Shown: piece by piece, positions 1 through 8,230 of the stretch | Numbering within the stretch: the first letter of the stretch is position 1 | Layout: each line of letters starts with the position of its first letter | Assembly: GCF_010731875.1 (NCBI RefSeq) | Contig: NZ_AP022595.1 | Coordinates: 3,968,001-4,032,000, forward strand | Direction: 5' to 3' | Source: Mycolicibacterium sarraceniae | GTDB taxonomy: Bacteria; Actinomycetota; Actinomycetes; Mycobacteriales; Mycobacteriaceae | Length of the DNA stretch: 64,000 bases | Position numbers and translations under genes: made by a program | Notes under the pieces: model-generated | Databases searched by the model: none | What the model saw: only the letters and a program-made list of their open reading frames with translations | Told to the model about the DNA's origin: nothing

Positions 1-105
1 GTTGCGGTATCCCAGCCCGGCTACGACATGGTCACCGGGTTAGGCAGCCCCGATGTCGACAACCTGGCCCGCGATATCCTTGATGTACAACGGGCTCCGC
101 GATGA
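1..105 (+). CDS. S53 (sedolisin-type) peptidase, C-terminal end only
   Basis: Only the last 34 codons are in the window; the gene begins upstream. They contain PGYDMVTGLGSPDVDNLA, which matches the C-terminal motif of S53 serine-carboxyl peptidases (G-[YW]-D-x-x-T-G-L-G-S-P), a region that carries a calcium-binding aspartate in the family. The stop TGA overlaps the next gene's ATG as ATGA, so the peptidase and the next two membrane genes are probably translationally coupled. In the family such enzymes are usually secreted. The catalytic part is not visible, so activity cannot be judged. Confidence 0.72.
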   Translation, partial: VAVSQPGYDMVTGLGSPDVDNLARDILDVQRAPR

Positions 106-1304
106 CCGAAGATTCTGACGACTCGGCTCGCATTGCGACGATGCCGTGCCGGGCCTGCCGCCATGACGTTCCCGCGGGCAGGTTCTGTGCCCGCTGCGGC
201 GCACGGCTGTCCCTGGCTCCCGGCGATCGCCCCGGACTGCTGCGCGTCAGCGCCTATGCCGCCGGGCCGAGCGAAAACGTGCTGCAGCCCGCCATTGTCA
301 GTACGTTGTTCCCGCACCTGCCGCTGCGATCCCGGCGCGCGTTCCGGCTCAGCCTGTTCCTGGTCTTGGCTGTGCTGATCGCCTTCTGCGTGCTGCAGTG
401 GTACGTGCCGATGGTGGCCCTGGCCATCTTCGCGCCGCCGGTCCTGGTCGCGATCTACCTTGTCGAATCTCGGGTGCTGGCCGATCTTCCGGTGTGGGTC
501 TGGGCGCTGACCATAGGACTCGGTATCGCCGTCGCGGTGGGCTGGGTCACCCTGACCGATGCCATCGTGCAGGAGACGTTCAGCCTTGGGCTGGGCAGCC
601 AAGTCCCGACCACGCGCCTGGTCTTCGATGCGGTGGTGATCCCGTTCGGGGCCTTGCTGGCGTTGCAGCTGCCCGCGATAATCGTCCGCCTGGCCCGAGC
701 TCCCGTCCGAGAATCACTGCACGGCTTTGCCATTGGCCTGGTTGGAGCCACCGCATTCACGCTCGCGACGGACGTGGCGAGGATGATCCCGCAGCTCGGC
801 GGTGCTGCGGTCGCGGGGGACCTGCCCATTCCCGAAATGCTGCTGCAGGCGGGGGTCCGGGGTATCACCGAACCGCTGACCGGCTTGTCGCTCAGTGGTC
901 TTGTGGGCGCGGGCCTGTGGTATGCCAGGCGCGACGGGCACGATCGTCGCGGCGTGCTTGCGGTGGGTGGTCTCGGTGTGGTGGTCGGCGCGGCCACCTA
1001 CGCCTGCGTCGGCCTCGCCGAGGCCTACCGGTTACCGCCGTATCTCCAATTTGTCGTGCACGTGGTGTTCGCGGTGACCGCCGTCGTCTCGTTGCGGGTG
1101 GGCCTGCAACTGATGATGCTGCGGGAGGAACACGCGGTCGTCTATCCGGAGCTGCCGATCCTCTGCATGTGGTGCCAGCACGTGGTACCCGACACCAAGG
1201 TCTGTCCGGCATGCGGCGTTGCCTCCCACTCGGCTTCGCACACGTCACGGGCGGCCCGTCGACGCGACCGGCCGCAACCCCACACCGAGTTGGTGGAGCA
1301 ATGA
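102..1304 (+). CDS. multi-pass membrane protein with zinc ribbons at both ends
   Basis: A 400-residue protein of unknown function. Residues about 16-34 hold a zinc ribbon (CRAC and CARC), and a second lies near residues 350-372 (CMWC and CPAC). Between them are about seven or eight hydrophobic segments from residue 80 to 340. The two ribbons would therefore be cytoplasmic handles on a membrane core; that placement is inferred. The start ATG overlaps the stop of the S53 peptidase gene and the stop overlaps the ATG of the next gene, giving a three-gene coupled unit. I do not recognise the family with certainty; membrane-protease-like or transporter-like roles are possible but unsupported by a catalytic motif. 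Confidence 0.7.
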   Translation: MTEDSDDSARIATMPCRACRHDVPAGRFCARCGARLSLAPGDRPGLLRVSAYAAGPSENVLQPAIVSTLFPHLPLRSRRAFRLSLFLVLAVLIAFCVLQWYVPMVALAIFAPPVLVAIYLVESRVLADLPVWVWALTIGLGIAVAVGWVTLTDAIVQETFSLGLGSQVPTTRLVFDAVVIPFGALLALQLPAIIVRLARAPVRESLHGFAIGLVGATAFTLATDVARMIPQLGGAAVAGDLPIPEMLLQAGVRGITEPLTGLSLSGLVGAGLWYARRDGHDRRGVLAVGGLGVVVGAATYACVGLAEAYRLPPYLQFVVHVVFAVTAVVSLRVGLQLMMLREEHAVVYPELPILCMWCQHVVPDTKVCPACGVASHSASHTSRAARRRDRPQPHTELVEQ

Positions 1305-2041
1305 GCGCCCCGGCCGCTGCGCGACCCGTCGAGCTCTTCCCCGGGTACTCAGTACAGTCCGGCTCGTACACCACAGGGCCGCAACGGTTCACGTCGATCA
1401 CCCGAATGCTGCTGACCGTGGTGGTCAGCCTGGCGGTGTTGGTCGGCGGTTCGACCGCGGCATGGTCGGTGGCAGTCGGGCCGACCGTGCGCTACAGCTG
1501 CCCACCGGACTGCGGGCGACCACCGGCCGGCGTGCCGGTGCAGGCCAACCCGCGTTTCGTCTCGGCCGACGGTGAATTCTCGGTCTCTTATCCGGCACCG
1601 GGAACGGCCTACGACGTCAAGCTGGAGGATGACGGCGTGTCAGCAACGTACCTGGGCGGCGACGGGGGAGTGTTGGAGCTCTTCAGCGTTGCGGCCCAAG
1701 GACGTTCGGCCGAGGACGTGATGGACGACCTCCTCAAGGAGAAACAACCCGACGCCACGGTGGCGTACATATTGCCCAACACCACCGTCGGCTATCAACT
1801 CGGCTTCGGTCAGGTCCTGGATGTGTACCCGCAGGGGGGCACGTCGGTGACGCGAACCCGCATCGTTGTGATGGTCGCGGTAAAGAACGATCTTGCGCTC
1901 GTCGGTGCCGCAATCGGCCCGTACCGAAAGTTCACACCCGGTGACGGCCCCGGTGTGCCGTCGGGCGCGAATCTCGAACTCGCGCAGGACCTGGGCAAGT
2001 ACGTCAACAGCTTTCTGTGGAAGGGCGATCCGCCCCGTTAA
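1301..2041 (+). CDS. exported or membrane-anchored hypothetical protein
   Basis: A 246-residue protein that starts at an ATG overlapping the stop of the zinc-ribbon gene. A single hydrophobic segment (about residues 36-58) follows a short N-terminal cytoplasmic part, so the protein is probably anchored with its C-terminal domain outside the membrane. The external part has two cysteines in a Pro-rich stretch (SCPPDCGRPP, about residues 66-75). The rest is a compact domain resembling small mycobacterial exported domains of unknown role. It is the last gene of the coupled unit with the S53 peptidase; a role in the same envelope process is inferred from context only. Confidence 0.65.
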   Translation: MSAPAAARPVELFPGYSVQSGSYTTGPQRFTSITRMLLTVVVSLAVLVGGSTAAWSVAVGPTVRYSCPPDCGRPPAGVPVQANPRFVSADGEFSVSYPAPGTAYDVKLEDDGVSATYLGGDGGVLELFSVAAQGRSAEDVMDDLLKEKQPDATVAYILPNTTVGYQLGFGQVLDVYPQGGTSVTRTRIVVMVAVKNDLALVGAAIGPYRKFTPGDGPGVPSGANLELAQDLGKYVNSFLWKGDPPR

Positions 2042-2147
2042 TGCTGTAAGCGCGCGTCGCGGCGTCGTACGCTCGCAGCCGGTCCTCGACAAGTCCGAGA
2101 TTTGATCCCTGCCCGTCGGCGCGGACGTTCGGCGATTCTGGGCAGGC

Positions 2148-2330
2148 GTGGCGCGGGACGACACCCTGATTCGCTACGGCCCGCTCGGGGTCGGCATGTC
2201 GGACCGTGAGGTTCATGATTCCGATCTGACCATCGACGGCGAGGTCGCGATGCTGCGCGCACTGCTCGACGAGCTCGAACTCGATCGGGTCTCGCTTCGC
2301 GTCTCCTGTCGAGGTGCCAGGACACGCGGT
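2148..2330 (+). pseudogene. alpha/beta-hydrolase fragment
   Basis: A short open stretch reads LIRYGPLGVGMSDREVHDSD and then a segment ending ELDRVSL. This matches the early part of alpha/beta-hydrolases fused to LuxR or adenylate-cyclase regulators, where R-Y-[DG]-x-R-G-x-G-x-S-D is followed by a helix ending GLDRFAL. The similarity stops abruptly before the nucleophile elbow, so no working enzyme is possible. I read it as a decayed fragment in a stretch with no intact gene. Confidence 0.4.
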
Positions 2331-3200
2331 TGAGGCCGTGGCGCGCCTTCGCGGGCGGGTGCGTGGGCAACCGCCCGACTGTGCAGCTGATGCCCGGATG
2401 CGGGTTCACGGTCGAAGCCGACGAACAGGCGGATGCCGCCAATCGTCCACCCGCTCATCGTGGGCTCGGCGACGGTCAGTGCGTCGGCAGGAACACAGAT
2501 CCAGCTCGGCAACCCGGATCTTGGCTACACCGTTCCCGCGCTGTGGTCCGGATCCAGACTTTCTCACAGTCCTGGCGATCGCGTTGCATGAGGTGGACAC
2601 CATCGAAGTGGCCAGCAGCGTAGTGCTCGGTCTTCGGCTGCTCAAGATTGCCGGTGAGCGCGCGTCGGGCACCTGCACTTGGATGACCGGGCCTATGTCG
2701 CGGCGCCGTTCGATCCCTCGCCAGAAGGCCGGGCCCGCACTCGGGTATTGTTGCGGTCGTACGACTCCTAGCTAAGTGTCGGAGACGCCGAATAGGCTGT
2801 TAACACCCAAGCTTATGCGCCACAACGGTTCACACGGATAATTCTTCCGGTGCGTGTTCGGCTATCGGTACGAAGGGGCGAATGAGACTCTGTCACTCTC
2901 CGATTCGGAGCAATCCCGAGACATCAACGCATGCCGCAACTCGCCAATTCGATCGTCAGTGGCCCCCTCGTACCGATCATCGAGCGGCCGGCCGGCAGCC
3001 TTCGGCGAACAGGCGCAGGCTTATGCGGACGAGACCCACCGTATTATCCGAAACCGTCAATCAGCTGGCGGTTATCTATGCAGTCGCTGACAACCGGAGC
3101 CTCGGCGGCTGTGAAGCCACACCCGAGAGGGACATTTCACGCGTCTTTTGCTTTCCCACTTGACTTCTCATCCCGCCGGGTTCACGATGAACCGCGGTCA
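2331..3200. other. no convincing gene
   Basis: About 870 bases without a credible coding sequence. Open stretches here are short, lack ribosome-binding sites and do not resemble known proteins. From about 2,780 the base composition becomes more mixed than in neighbouring genes. I read this as decayed DNA plus the promoter region for the riboswitch transcript that follows. Confidence 0.5.
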
Positions 3201-3370
3201 GCACCTTGCTAGGTGAGGCTCCTATTTGAACACAGGCCACTGATCTGACGACGTCGAGAGACGCCTAAGGTTAGGACAGGTCTTCCCGGATTAAGGGATG
3301 ACCCAAAGTGGCTCCCCGCGACAGCGAGGTTACGTCGGATAGTGCCGAAGCCCTGACGAGAGGGGTGCCC
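3201..3370 (+). promoter_or_regulatory. M-box (ykoK leader) magnesium riboswitch
   Basis: The strand carries the M-box signature: AGGTGAGGCTCCTAT at 3,211, then ACACAGGCCACTG at 3,230, CGAGAGACGCC at 3,255 and GTGCCGAAGCCCTGACGAGA at 3,342. These occur in the order and spacing of the conserved core of Rfam family ykoK/M-box. The M-box binds Mg2+ and lowers expression of downstream magnesium genes when the ion is abundant. Here it precedes an MgtE-N/CBS protein and an NRAMP-like transporter on the same strand. No U-tract terminator follows closely, so control through Rho or translation is more likely; that is inferred. Confidence 0.88.
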
Positions 3371-3835
3371 CGTCAGCCTGATACGGCGACGGCCGTCCTC
3401 TCACGTTATCTTGGTGCTGTCGTAGAACAGGCGCCCCGCGCGTCGAGACCGGAGGAGGTGACGGACAACCAGATGAGTCCCGGCGATAGTCCCTATCCCC
3501 ATCTGAACCCAATGTTGTTCCCGACCTCGCCATTCCGTCATGAACGATGAGTCTGGCCAGCTGGCCTTTACATGTGGATAGAACGCGGGCGAACCCGCTG
3601 AGTGTCTAGTTATGTTGGGCAACAATATGGTTCGTCGGATTGACGTTACTGCCCGCTGACCTTTGGAGAGTCGCCGATGACCTCCACCTTCCTCTGCAAA
3701 GAGCCGGCTGACGGCCACCAACGCGCCAAAACCAATGCCCAATGACCATGCTCACCGCGATGCCGGGCCTTCGCCCCAGTGGGCAGCCTTCGCCTCCCGA
3801 GGCCGGCAGGACGAACCCGATCGAAGGAGTTCCCC
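3371..3835 (+). promoter_or_regulatory. long leader between riboswitch and first gene
   Basis: About 465 bases separate the M-box from the first start codon. The stretch contains a perfect short hairpin near 3,591-3,604 (GCGGG, loop CGAA, CCCGC) without a T run, and a short reading frame at 3,677-3,745. No larger gene is apparent. Its length suggests it serves as the expression platform of the riboswitch. Confidence 0.45.
3677..3745 (+). CDS. possible 22-residue leader peptide
   Basis: An ATG six bases after GGAGAG opens a 22-codon frame (MTSTFLCKEPADGHQRAKTN, then AQ) that ends in TGA, overlapping another ATG. It lies between the M-box and the first structural gene, where leader peptides couple translation to transcription in other magnesium operons. 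It is not proline-rich like MgtL, so any regulatory role is inference from position and the good ribosome-binding site only. Confidence 0.3.
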   Translation: MTSTFLCKEPADGHQRAKTNAQ

Positions 3836-5158
3836 GTGAACGAGACCAACCCACGCGACGGCAGTCCGGTCACCGGCGGCACGCCAGTGATCCAGTTCTC
3901 CCAGCTGTTGAAAGCGCCTGTGGTGTCGCGCTCTGGCGAGGCGGTCGGCAGAGTCGACGATGTCATCGTCCGGCTCGGCGATGCCGAGGAGTATCCGTCG
4001 GTGACCGGCCTTGTTGTTGGTGTTGGCGGTCGGCAGGTGTTCGTGTCGGCCGGCAATGTGCGATCACTGGCTGAACACCAGGTAAGCCTGACCAAGAACA
4101 AAGTCGATCTGCGCTCCTTTGGCCGCCGCGATGGGGAATATTTGCTCAAGGCCGACGTCCTCGATCACCGATTCATCGATGTGCCGAACGCGGAACTGGT
4201 GCATGCCTACGACATTGAACTGGAAGACACTGGTGACGGCTGGGTGTTGGCGCGGCTGGACACACGTCGGCCGAGAAGGCTTTTCGGTCTGATCAAGTCA
4301 GCCGGCGGGCACGCCGGCCGGGACTGGAAGGCGTTCGAGCCATTGATTGGGCACATCCAGTCCGTGTTGCTTCGTCGGGTCGGTGGTCGGGTGCAGACCC
4401 TCAGGCCCGCGCAGATTGCCGACCTGCTCGAAGAAGCCACCAAGTCCGAGGGTGGCGAGATTCTCGACCGGGTGCGCTCCAACCCCGAGCTGGAAGCAGA
4501 TGTGTTCGAAGAACTGGATCCCGACAAGGCCAGCAAGTTGTTCGACGACATGTCTGACAGCGACGTCGCCGCTGTGCTGAGTCGCATGCGCTCCGACGAC
4601 GCCGCCGATGCCGTATTTGATCTGCGCCAGTCTCGGCGACGTGCGGTGCTGGATCTGTTGCCCGCGCCCCAGCGCACCAAAGTGACCATGCTCATGGGGT
4701 TCAACCGCGACTCCGCGGGCGGCCTAATGAATATTGATATCGTCACGTGCCCACTAGAAAGTACTGCTGCGCAGGCACTCTCGATCGTATCGGCCGCGCG
4801 AGCGCTGCAACCGGAAGCGCTGTTGAAGATGCATGTGCTTAACCATGACGGCCAGCTGGGAGGTGTCGCGTCAGTGATCGCGCTGCTTCAGGCCGACCCC
4901 GCCGCCAGCGTCACCGAATTGATGGACGCCGACCCGGTGCGGGTTGCGCCGAACGCCGACCTGACCGACATCGCGTTACTGATGTCGGATTTCAATCTGG
5001 CGACGGTGCCAGTGGTCGACGATCGGGACATGGTGCTAGGCGTCGTGACCTACGACGACGTTCTGGAAGCGCTGATCCCCGAGGACTGGCGACGCCGCGA
5101 ACCCGCGCCCCGCCCCATCCGCGACATCGGCACCGCGACCGACGGGACGCAGCCATGA
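3836..5158 (+). CDS. PRC-barrel / MgtE-N / CBS-domain magnesium sensor-like protein
   Basis: A 440-residue soluble protein. The GTG start at 3,836 is chosen because AAGGAG lies 8 bases upstream; an earlier in-frame ATG lacks a site. The N-terminal 150 residues resemble a PRC-barrel-like repeat. Residues about 190-310 are an MgtE N-terminal (MgtE_N) helical domain (LEADVFEELDPDKASKLFDD, then DVAAVLSRM). The C-terminal 120 residues are a CBS pair ending VVDDRDMVLGVVTYDD. The membrane domain of MgtE is absent. In MgtE these parts sense cytoplasmic Mg2+ and gate the channel, so here the protein probably gates or reports to the transporter encoded next. The two genes overlap by ATGA behind an M-box. 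Confidence 0.85.
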   Translation: MNETNPRDGSPVTGGTPVIQFSQLLKAPVVSRSGEAVGRVDDVIVRLGDAEEYPSVTGLVVGVGGRQVFVSAGNVRSLAEHQVSLTKNKVDLRSFGRRDGEYLLKADVLDHRFIDVPNAELVHAYDIELEDTGDGWVLARLDTRRPRRLFGLIKSAGGHAGRDWKAFEPLIGHIQSVLLRRVGGRVQTLRPAQIADLLEEATKSEGGEILDRVRSNPELEADVFEELDPDKASKLFDDMSDSDVAAVLSRMRSDDAADAVFDLRQSRRRAVLDLLPAPQRTKVTMLMGFNRDSAGGLMNIDIVTCPLESTAAQALSIVSAARALQPEALLKMHVLNHDGQLGGVASVIALLQADPAASVTELMDADPVRVAPNADLTDIALLMSDFNLATVPVVDDRDMVLGVVTYDDVLEALIPEDWRRREPAPRPIRDIGTATDGTQP

Positions 5159-6780
5159 CCAACGAGAAGCAACAGCAGAGCGCGGTTCTCGATTCGGCGC
5201 ACCTTGGCGATATCGAGGGTGCGTTCGGCCGCATCAGCATCAGCGACTCCGAAACCGGCTCCACTCTAAAGACCCGCCTGCTCACACTGCTGGCGATCGT
5301 TGGCCCGGGCATCATCGTGATGGTCGGCGACAATGATGCCGGCGGCGTGGCCACCTACGCCCAAGCCGGGCAGAGCTACGGCTACAGCCTGCTGTGGACC
5401 TTGTTGTTCTTGATTCCGGTGCTGATCGTGAATCAGGAGATGGTTGTGCGCCTCGGCGCCGTCACGGGCGTCGGGCATGCGCGGCTGATCAACGAACGGT
5501 TTGGGCGCGGTTGGGGTTGGTTCTCGGTAGGGGACCTGTTTCTGTTGAACTTCCTGACCCTCGTCACCGAGTTCATCGGAATCGCTCTGGCGGCGGACTA
5601 CTTCAACGTATCGAAGTACATTGTGGTGCCCACCGCCGCTGTGGCGTTGATCGCGATCATGGCCAGTGGCAGCTTCCGCCGTTGGGAGCGGGCCATGTTC
5701 GTGTTCATCGCGATCACCGTGCTCCAACTGCCAATGCTCTTGATGGCTCAGCCTCGGTGGGGAGAAGCCGCCAGATCGTTTGTGACACCACGTATTTCCG
5801 GCGGCGTGACATCAGATGCGGTGCTGTTGATTATCGCGATCGTGGGCACCACGGTGGCGCCGTGGCAGCTGTTCTTTCAACAGTCCAACATCGTGGACAA
5901 GCGCATTACTCCGCGGTTCATCGGATACGAACGCGCTGACACCGTCATCGGCGCCTTCGTGGTCGTCATCGGTGCCGCAGCTCTGGTGATGGTGGGCGAC
6001 TTCGCTGCGCGGGTATCAGGCAAGACCGACTTCATCGACGCCGGCGACGTCGCTCATCTGCTGGGCGCACACAGCCACGCACTCGGCTCGATCTTCGCGA
6101 TCGTGCTGATCGACGCCTCCATCGTCGGGGCCGCGGCGGTCACACTCGCGACGAGTTACGCATTCGGCGATGTTTTCGGGCTAAAGCACTCCCTACACCG
6201 CGGATTCAAAGACGCCAAGGCGTTTTATGTGTCCTACTGCGCCATGATCGCGCTGGCTGCGGCGATCGTGCTCATCCCAGGGGCGCCGCTGGGGTTGATC
6301 ACCACCGCTGTGCAAGCACTCGCGGGATTGTTACTGCCCAGCGCCACCGTATTCCTGCTGCTGTTGTGCAACGATCGGGAAGTGCTGGGGCCCTGGGTGA
6401 ATCGTCCCTGGTTGAATGCCGTTGCCGCGCTTATCGTCGGGGTACTGCTGCTGTTGTCTGGAATATTGATGGCGACCACGCTGTTCAGCAATCTCGACGT
6501 GGTCGCAGTGACCGAGTATCTTGCCGGTGGTTTGGTGGCGGGTGCCGCGATCGGAATGGTCGCACTGCGCTGGCTGTCGCGTAGTCAACCAGCGACCGCG
6601 CAAACGAATTCGATGGACACTCGGCCCCGCGAAACATGGCGGATGCCACCCTTGGCGCTGTTGGAGCCGGTCCGATGGAACGCAGGAACCCGACTTGGCA
6701 TGATTGCCCTGCGCGGCTATCTGGTTATTGGGGCTATCCTGTTAGTAGTCAAAGCAATTCAGCTTGGGCGTGGTGCCTGA
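5155..6780 (+). CDS. NRAMP-family transporter, probably magnesium-type (NRMT-like)
   Basis: A 541-residue protein with about eleven or twelve membrane spans. TM1 reads GPGIIVMVGDNDAGGVATYA, so the canonical manganese/iron NRAMP motif DPGN is replaced by DNDAGG. The TM6 region reads GTTVAPWQLFFQQSN, where canonical proteins have the metal-binding MPHN. Loss of that methionine is the hallmark of NRAMP-related magnesium transporters (NRMT), which are known to be M-box controlled in Clostridium. Here the gene also sits behind an M-box and overlaps an MgtE-N/CBS gene by ATGA. The reaction is therefore probably Mg2+ uptake through the inner membrane. The 3' end overlaps the convergent rodA-like gene by 22 bases. 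Confidence 0.85.
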   Translation: MTNEKQQQSAVLDSAHLGDIEGAFGRISISDSETGSTLKTRLLTLLAIVGPGIIVMVGDNDAGGVATYAQAGQSYGYSLLWTLLFLIPVLIVNQEMVVRLGAVTGVGHARLINERFGRGWGWFSVGDLFLLNFLTLVTEFIGIALAADYFNVSKYIVVPTAAVALIAIMASGSFRRWERAMFVFIAITVLQLPMLLMAQPRWGEAARSFVTPRISGGVTSDAVLLIIAIVGTTVAPWQLFFQQSNIVDKRITPRFIGYERADTVIGAFVVVIGAAALVMVGDFAARVSGKTDFIDAGDVAHLLGAHSHALGSIFAIVLIDASIVGAAAVTLATSYAFGDVFGLKHSLHRGFKDAKAFYVSYCAMIALAAAIVLIPGAPLGLITTAVQALAGLLLPSATVFLLLLCNDREVLGPWVNRPWLNAVAALIVGVLLLLSGILMATTLFSNLDVVAVTEYLAGGLVAGAAIGMVALRWLSRSQPATAQTNSMDTRPRETWRMPPLALLEPVRWNAGTRLGMIALRGYLVIGAILLVVKAIQLGRGA

Positions 6781-8219
6781 ACCGGTGCCCGGGCCGCGAT
6801 AACTTCGGTCCGGGCACCGGCGAGCGCTGGTCCCGGAACGCGAGGGGATCGTATGGGCCGGCGTGCGGCATCAGAAACACGCAACAGGATCGCTAGGAGC
6901 ACATAGTTGGCCGCCAATGACGATCCGCCGTAGGACAGCCACGGTGTGGTCAAACCGGTCTGGGGCAGCAGATTGGTGACGCCGCCGACGGTGAGGAAGA
7001 CCTGTAATCCAAGTGTGGTTGCCAGACCGGCGCTGAGTAGCTTGCCGAAGCTGTCCCGAACAGCGATAGCAGTACGCAGTCCGCGCAGGGTGAGTATGCC
7101 GTACAACAACACCACGGCGGACAAGCCGACAAGGCCGAGTTCCTCACCAAAGGCAGCCGTGATGAAGTCGGATGACGCGACCGGGATGAGTTCGGGTTGG
7201 CCCCGGCCCAGGCCCGTGCCCAGCAGTCCGCCGGTGGCGAAGCTGAACATCGACTGGACCATCTGATATCCAGTGTTATCGGGGTCCGCGAACGGATCTA
7301 CCCAGTTATGCACTCTGATCTGGACGTGGCGGAATATGTGATACGCCACGACGCTGGCGGCGGCGAACACCGCAATCCCGATCAGGACCCAGCCGACCCG
7401 CGCAGTAGCGATGTAGACCATGGTGAGGAACGTCAGATAGACCAGCAGCGCTGCACCCAGATCGGTCTCGAAGACCATCACGATCATGGCGATGATCAAC
7501 GCCGCGGCCAGCGGTGCCAGATCCCGCGGTCTGGGCAAGTTCAGGAAGGCCGCCTTGGTGCCCGCGTACTCGAACAGGTCGCGTTTGGCTACTAGGACAA
7601 CGCTCATGAAGATGATCAGCAAGATCTTTGCAAACTCGGCCGGCTCGATCGAAAGGCCCCACAGCCGAATCCACAACTTGGCGCCATTCTGCTCGGCGAG
7701 CGCTGCGGGCAAGACAGCCGGTATCGCCAGTAGTAGCAGGCCGGCGCTACCGCACAGGTAGCCGTAGCGGGCGAAAACCTGGTGGTCACGAACCGCGATC
7801 AGTACGCCGCAGAATGCGCCGATCCCGACTACGGTCCACATCAGTTGCGCCAAAACGGGATTGAGTAGTGTCGTGTCCTGTTGACTCACGCCGAGCCGAT
7901 ATATCATCACCAGCCCTAGGCCATTGAGCACCGCCGCGACGGGAAGCAGCACCGGGTCCGCGTCGGGGGCGAACCGACGCACTGTTCCGTGGGCGCAGAG
8001 CAGCGCCGCAGCCAAAACGATGATGGCCCCCAACACAGGACGGCCGGGGCTCTGCAAGGTTGAGGTGACGATGGTCAGGCCGGCAGCCGTTACGGCGATT
8101 GCATATCCCAGCAGTGCCAGTTCAGATCTGCGTGCTCGAGCGGGATCGACGCCGAGTTCGCTGACGGCATCCTGCCGCCGAGACGCCGCACGATCGCCAC
8201 GCGTCCAGAGAAGACCCAT
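6759..8219 (-). CDS. rodA: RodA/FtsW-type SEDS peptidoglycan glycosyltransferase
   Basis: A 486-residue protein with about ten membrane spans. SEDS landmarks are visible: WVDPFADP after the large extracellular loop, the FSFATGGLLGTGLGRGQ region, FITAAFGEELGLVG, and GLTTPWLSYGGSS near the end. These proteins polymerise lipid II into glycan strands with a class B penicillin-binding protein. Mycobacterial RodA is about 470 residues and normally sits with pbpA and the pknA/pknB cluster; this copy has neither neighbour, so it may be a second RodA. It overlaps the convergent transporter gene by 22 bases and is followed in transcription by no other gene. Confidence 0.85.
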   Translation of the reverse strand: MGLLWTRGDRAASRRQDAVSELGVDPARARRSELALLGYAIAVTAAGLTIVTSTLQSPGRPVLGAIIVLAAALLCAHGTVRRFAPDADPVLLPVAAVLNGLGLVMIYRLGVSQQDTTLLNPVLAQLMWTVVGIGAFCGVLIAVRDHQVFARYGYLCGSAGLLLLAIPAVLPAALAEQNGAKLWIRLWGLSIEPAEFAKILLIIFMSVVLVAKRDLFEYAGTKAAFLNLPRPRDLAPLAAALIIAMIVMVFETDLGAALLVYLTFLTMVYIATARVGWVLIGIAVFAAASVVAYHIFRHVQIRVHNWVDPFADPDNTGYQMVQSMFSFATGGLLGTGLGRGQPELIPVASSDFITAAFGEELGLVGLSAVVLLYGILTLRGLRTAIAVRDSFGKLLSAGLATTLGLQVFLTVGGVTNLLPQTGLTTPWLSYGGSSLAANYVLLAILLRVSDAARRPIRSPRVPGPALAGARTEVIAARAPVQAPRPS

Positions 8220-8230
8220 TATCCGTTCGG

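Noticed and set aside
398..1300. Upstream extension of the gene at 1,301 into an overlapping frame
   Set aside because: The extension lies entirely inside the zinc-ribbon membrane gene in another frame and is Arg/Gly-rich; the ATGA overlap supports the start at 1,301.
2436..2690. Possible porin or transporter fragment
   Set aside because: Short stretches look protein-like but change frame repeatedly and match no family I can name.
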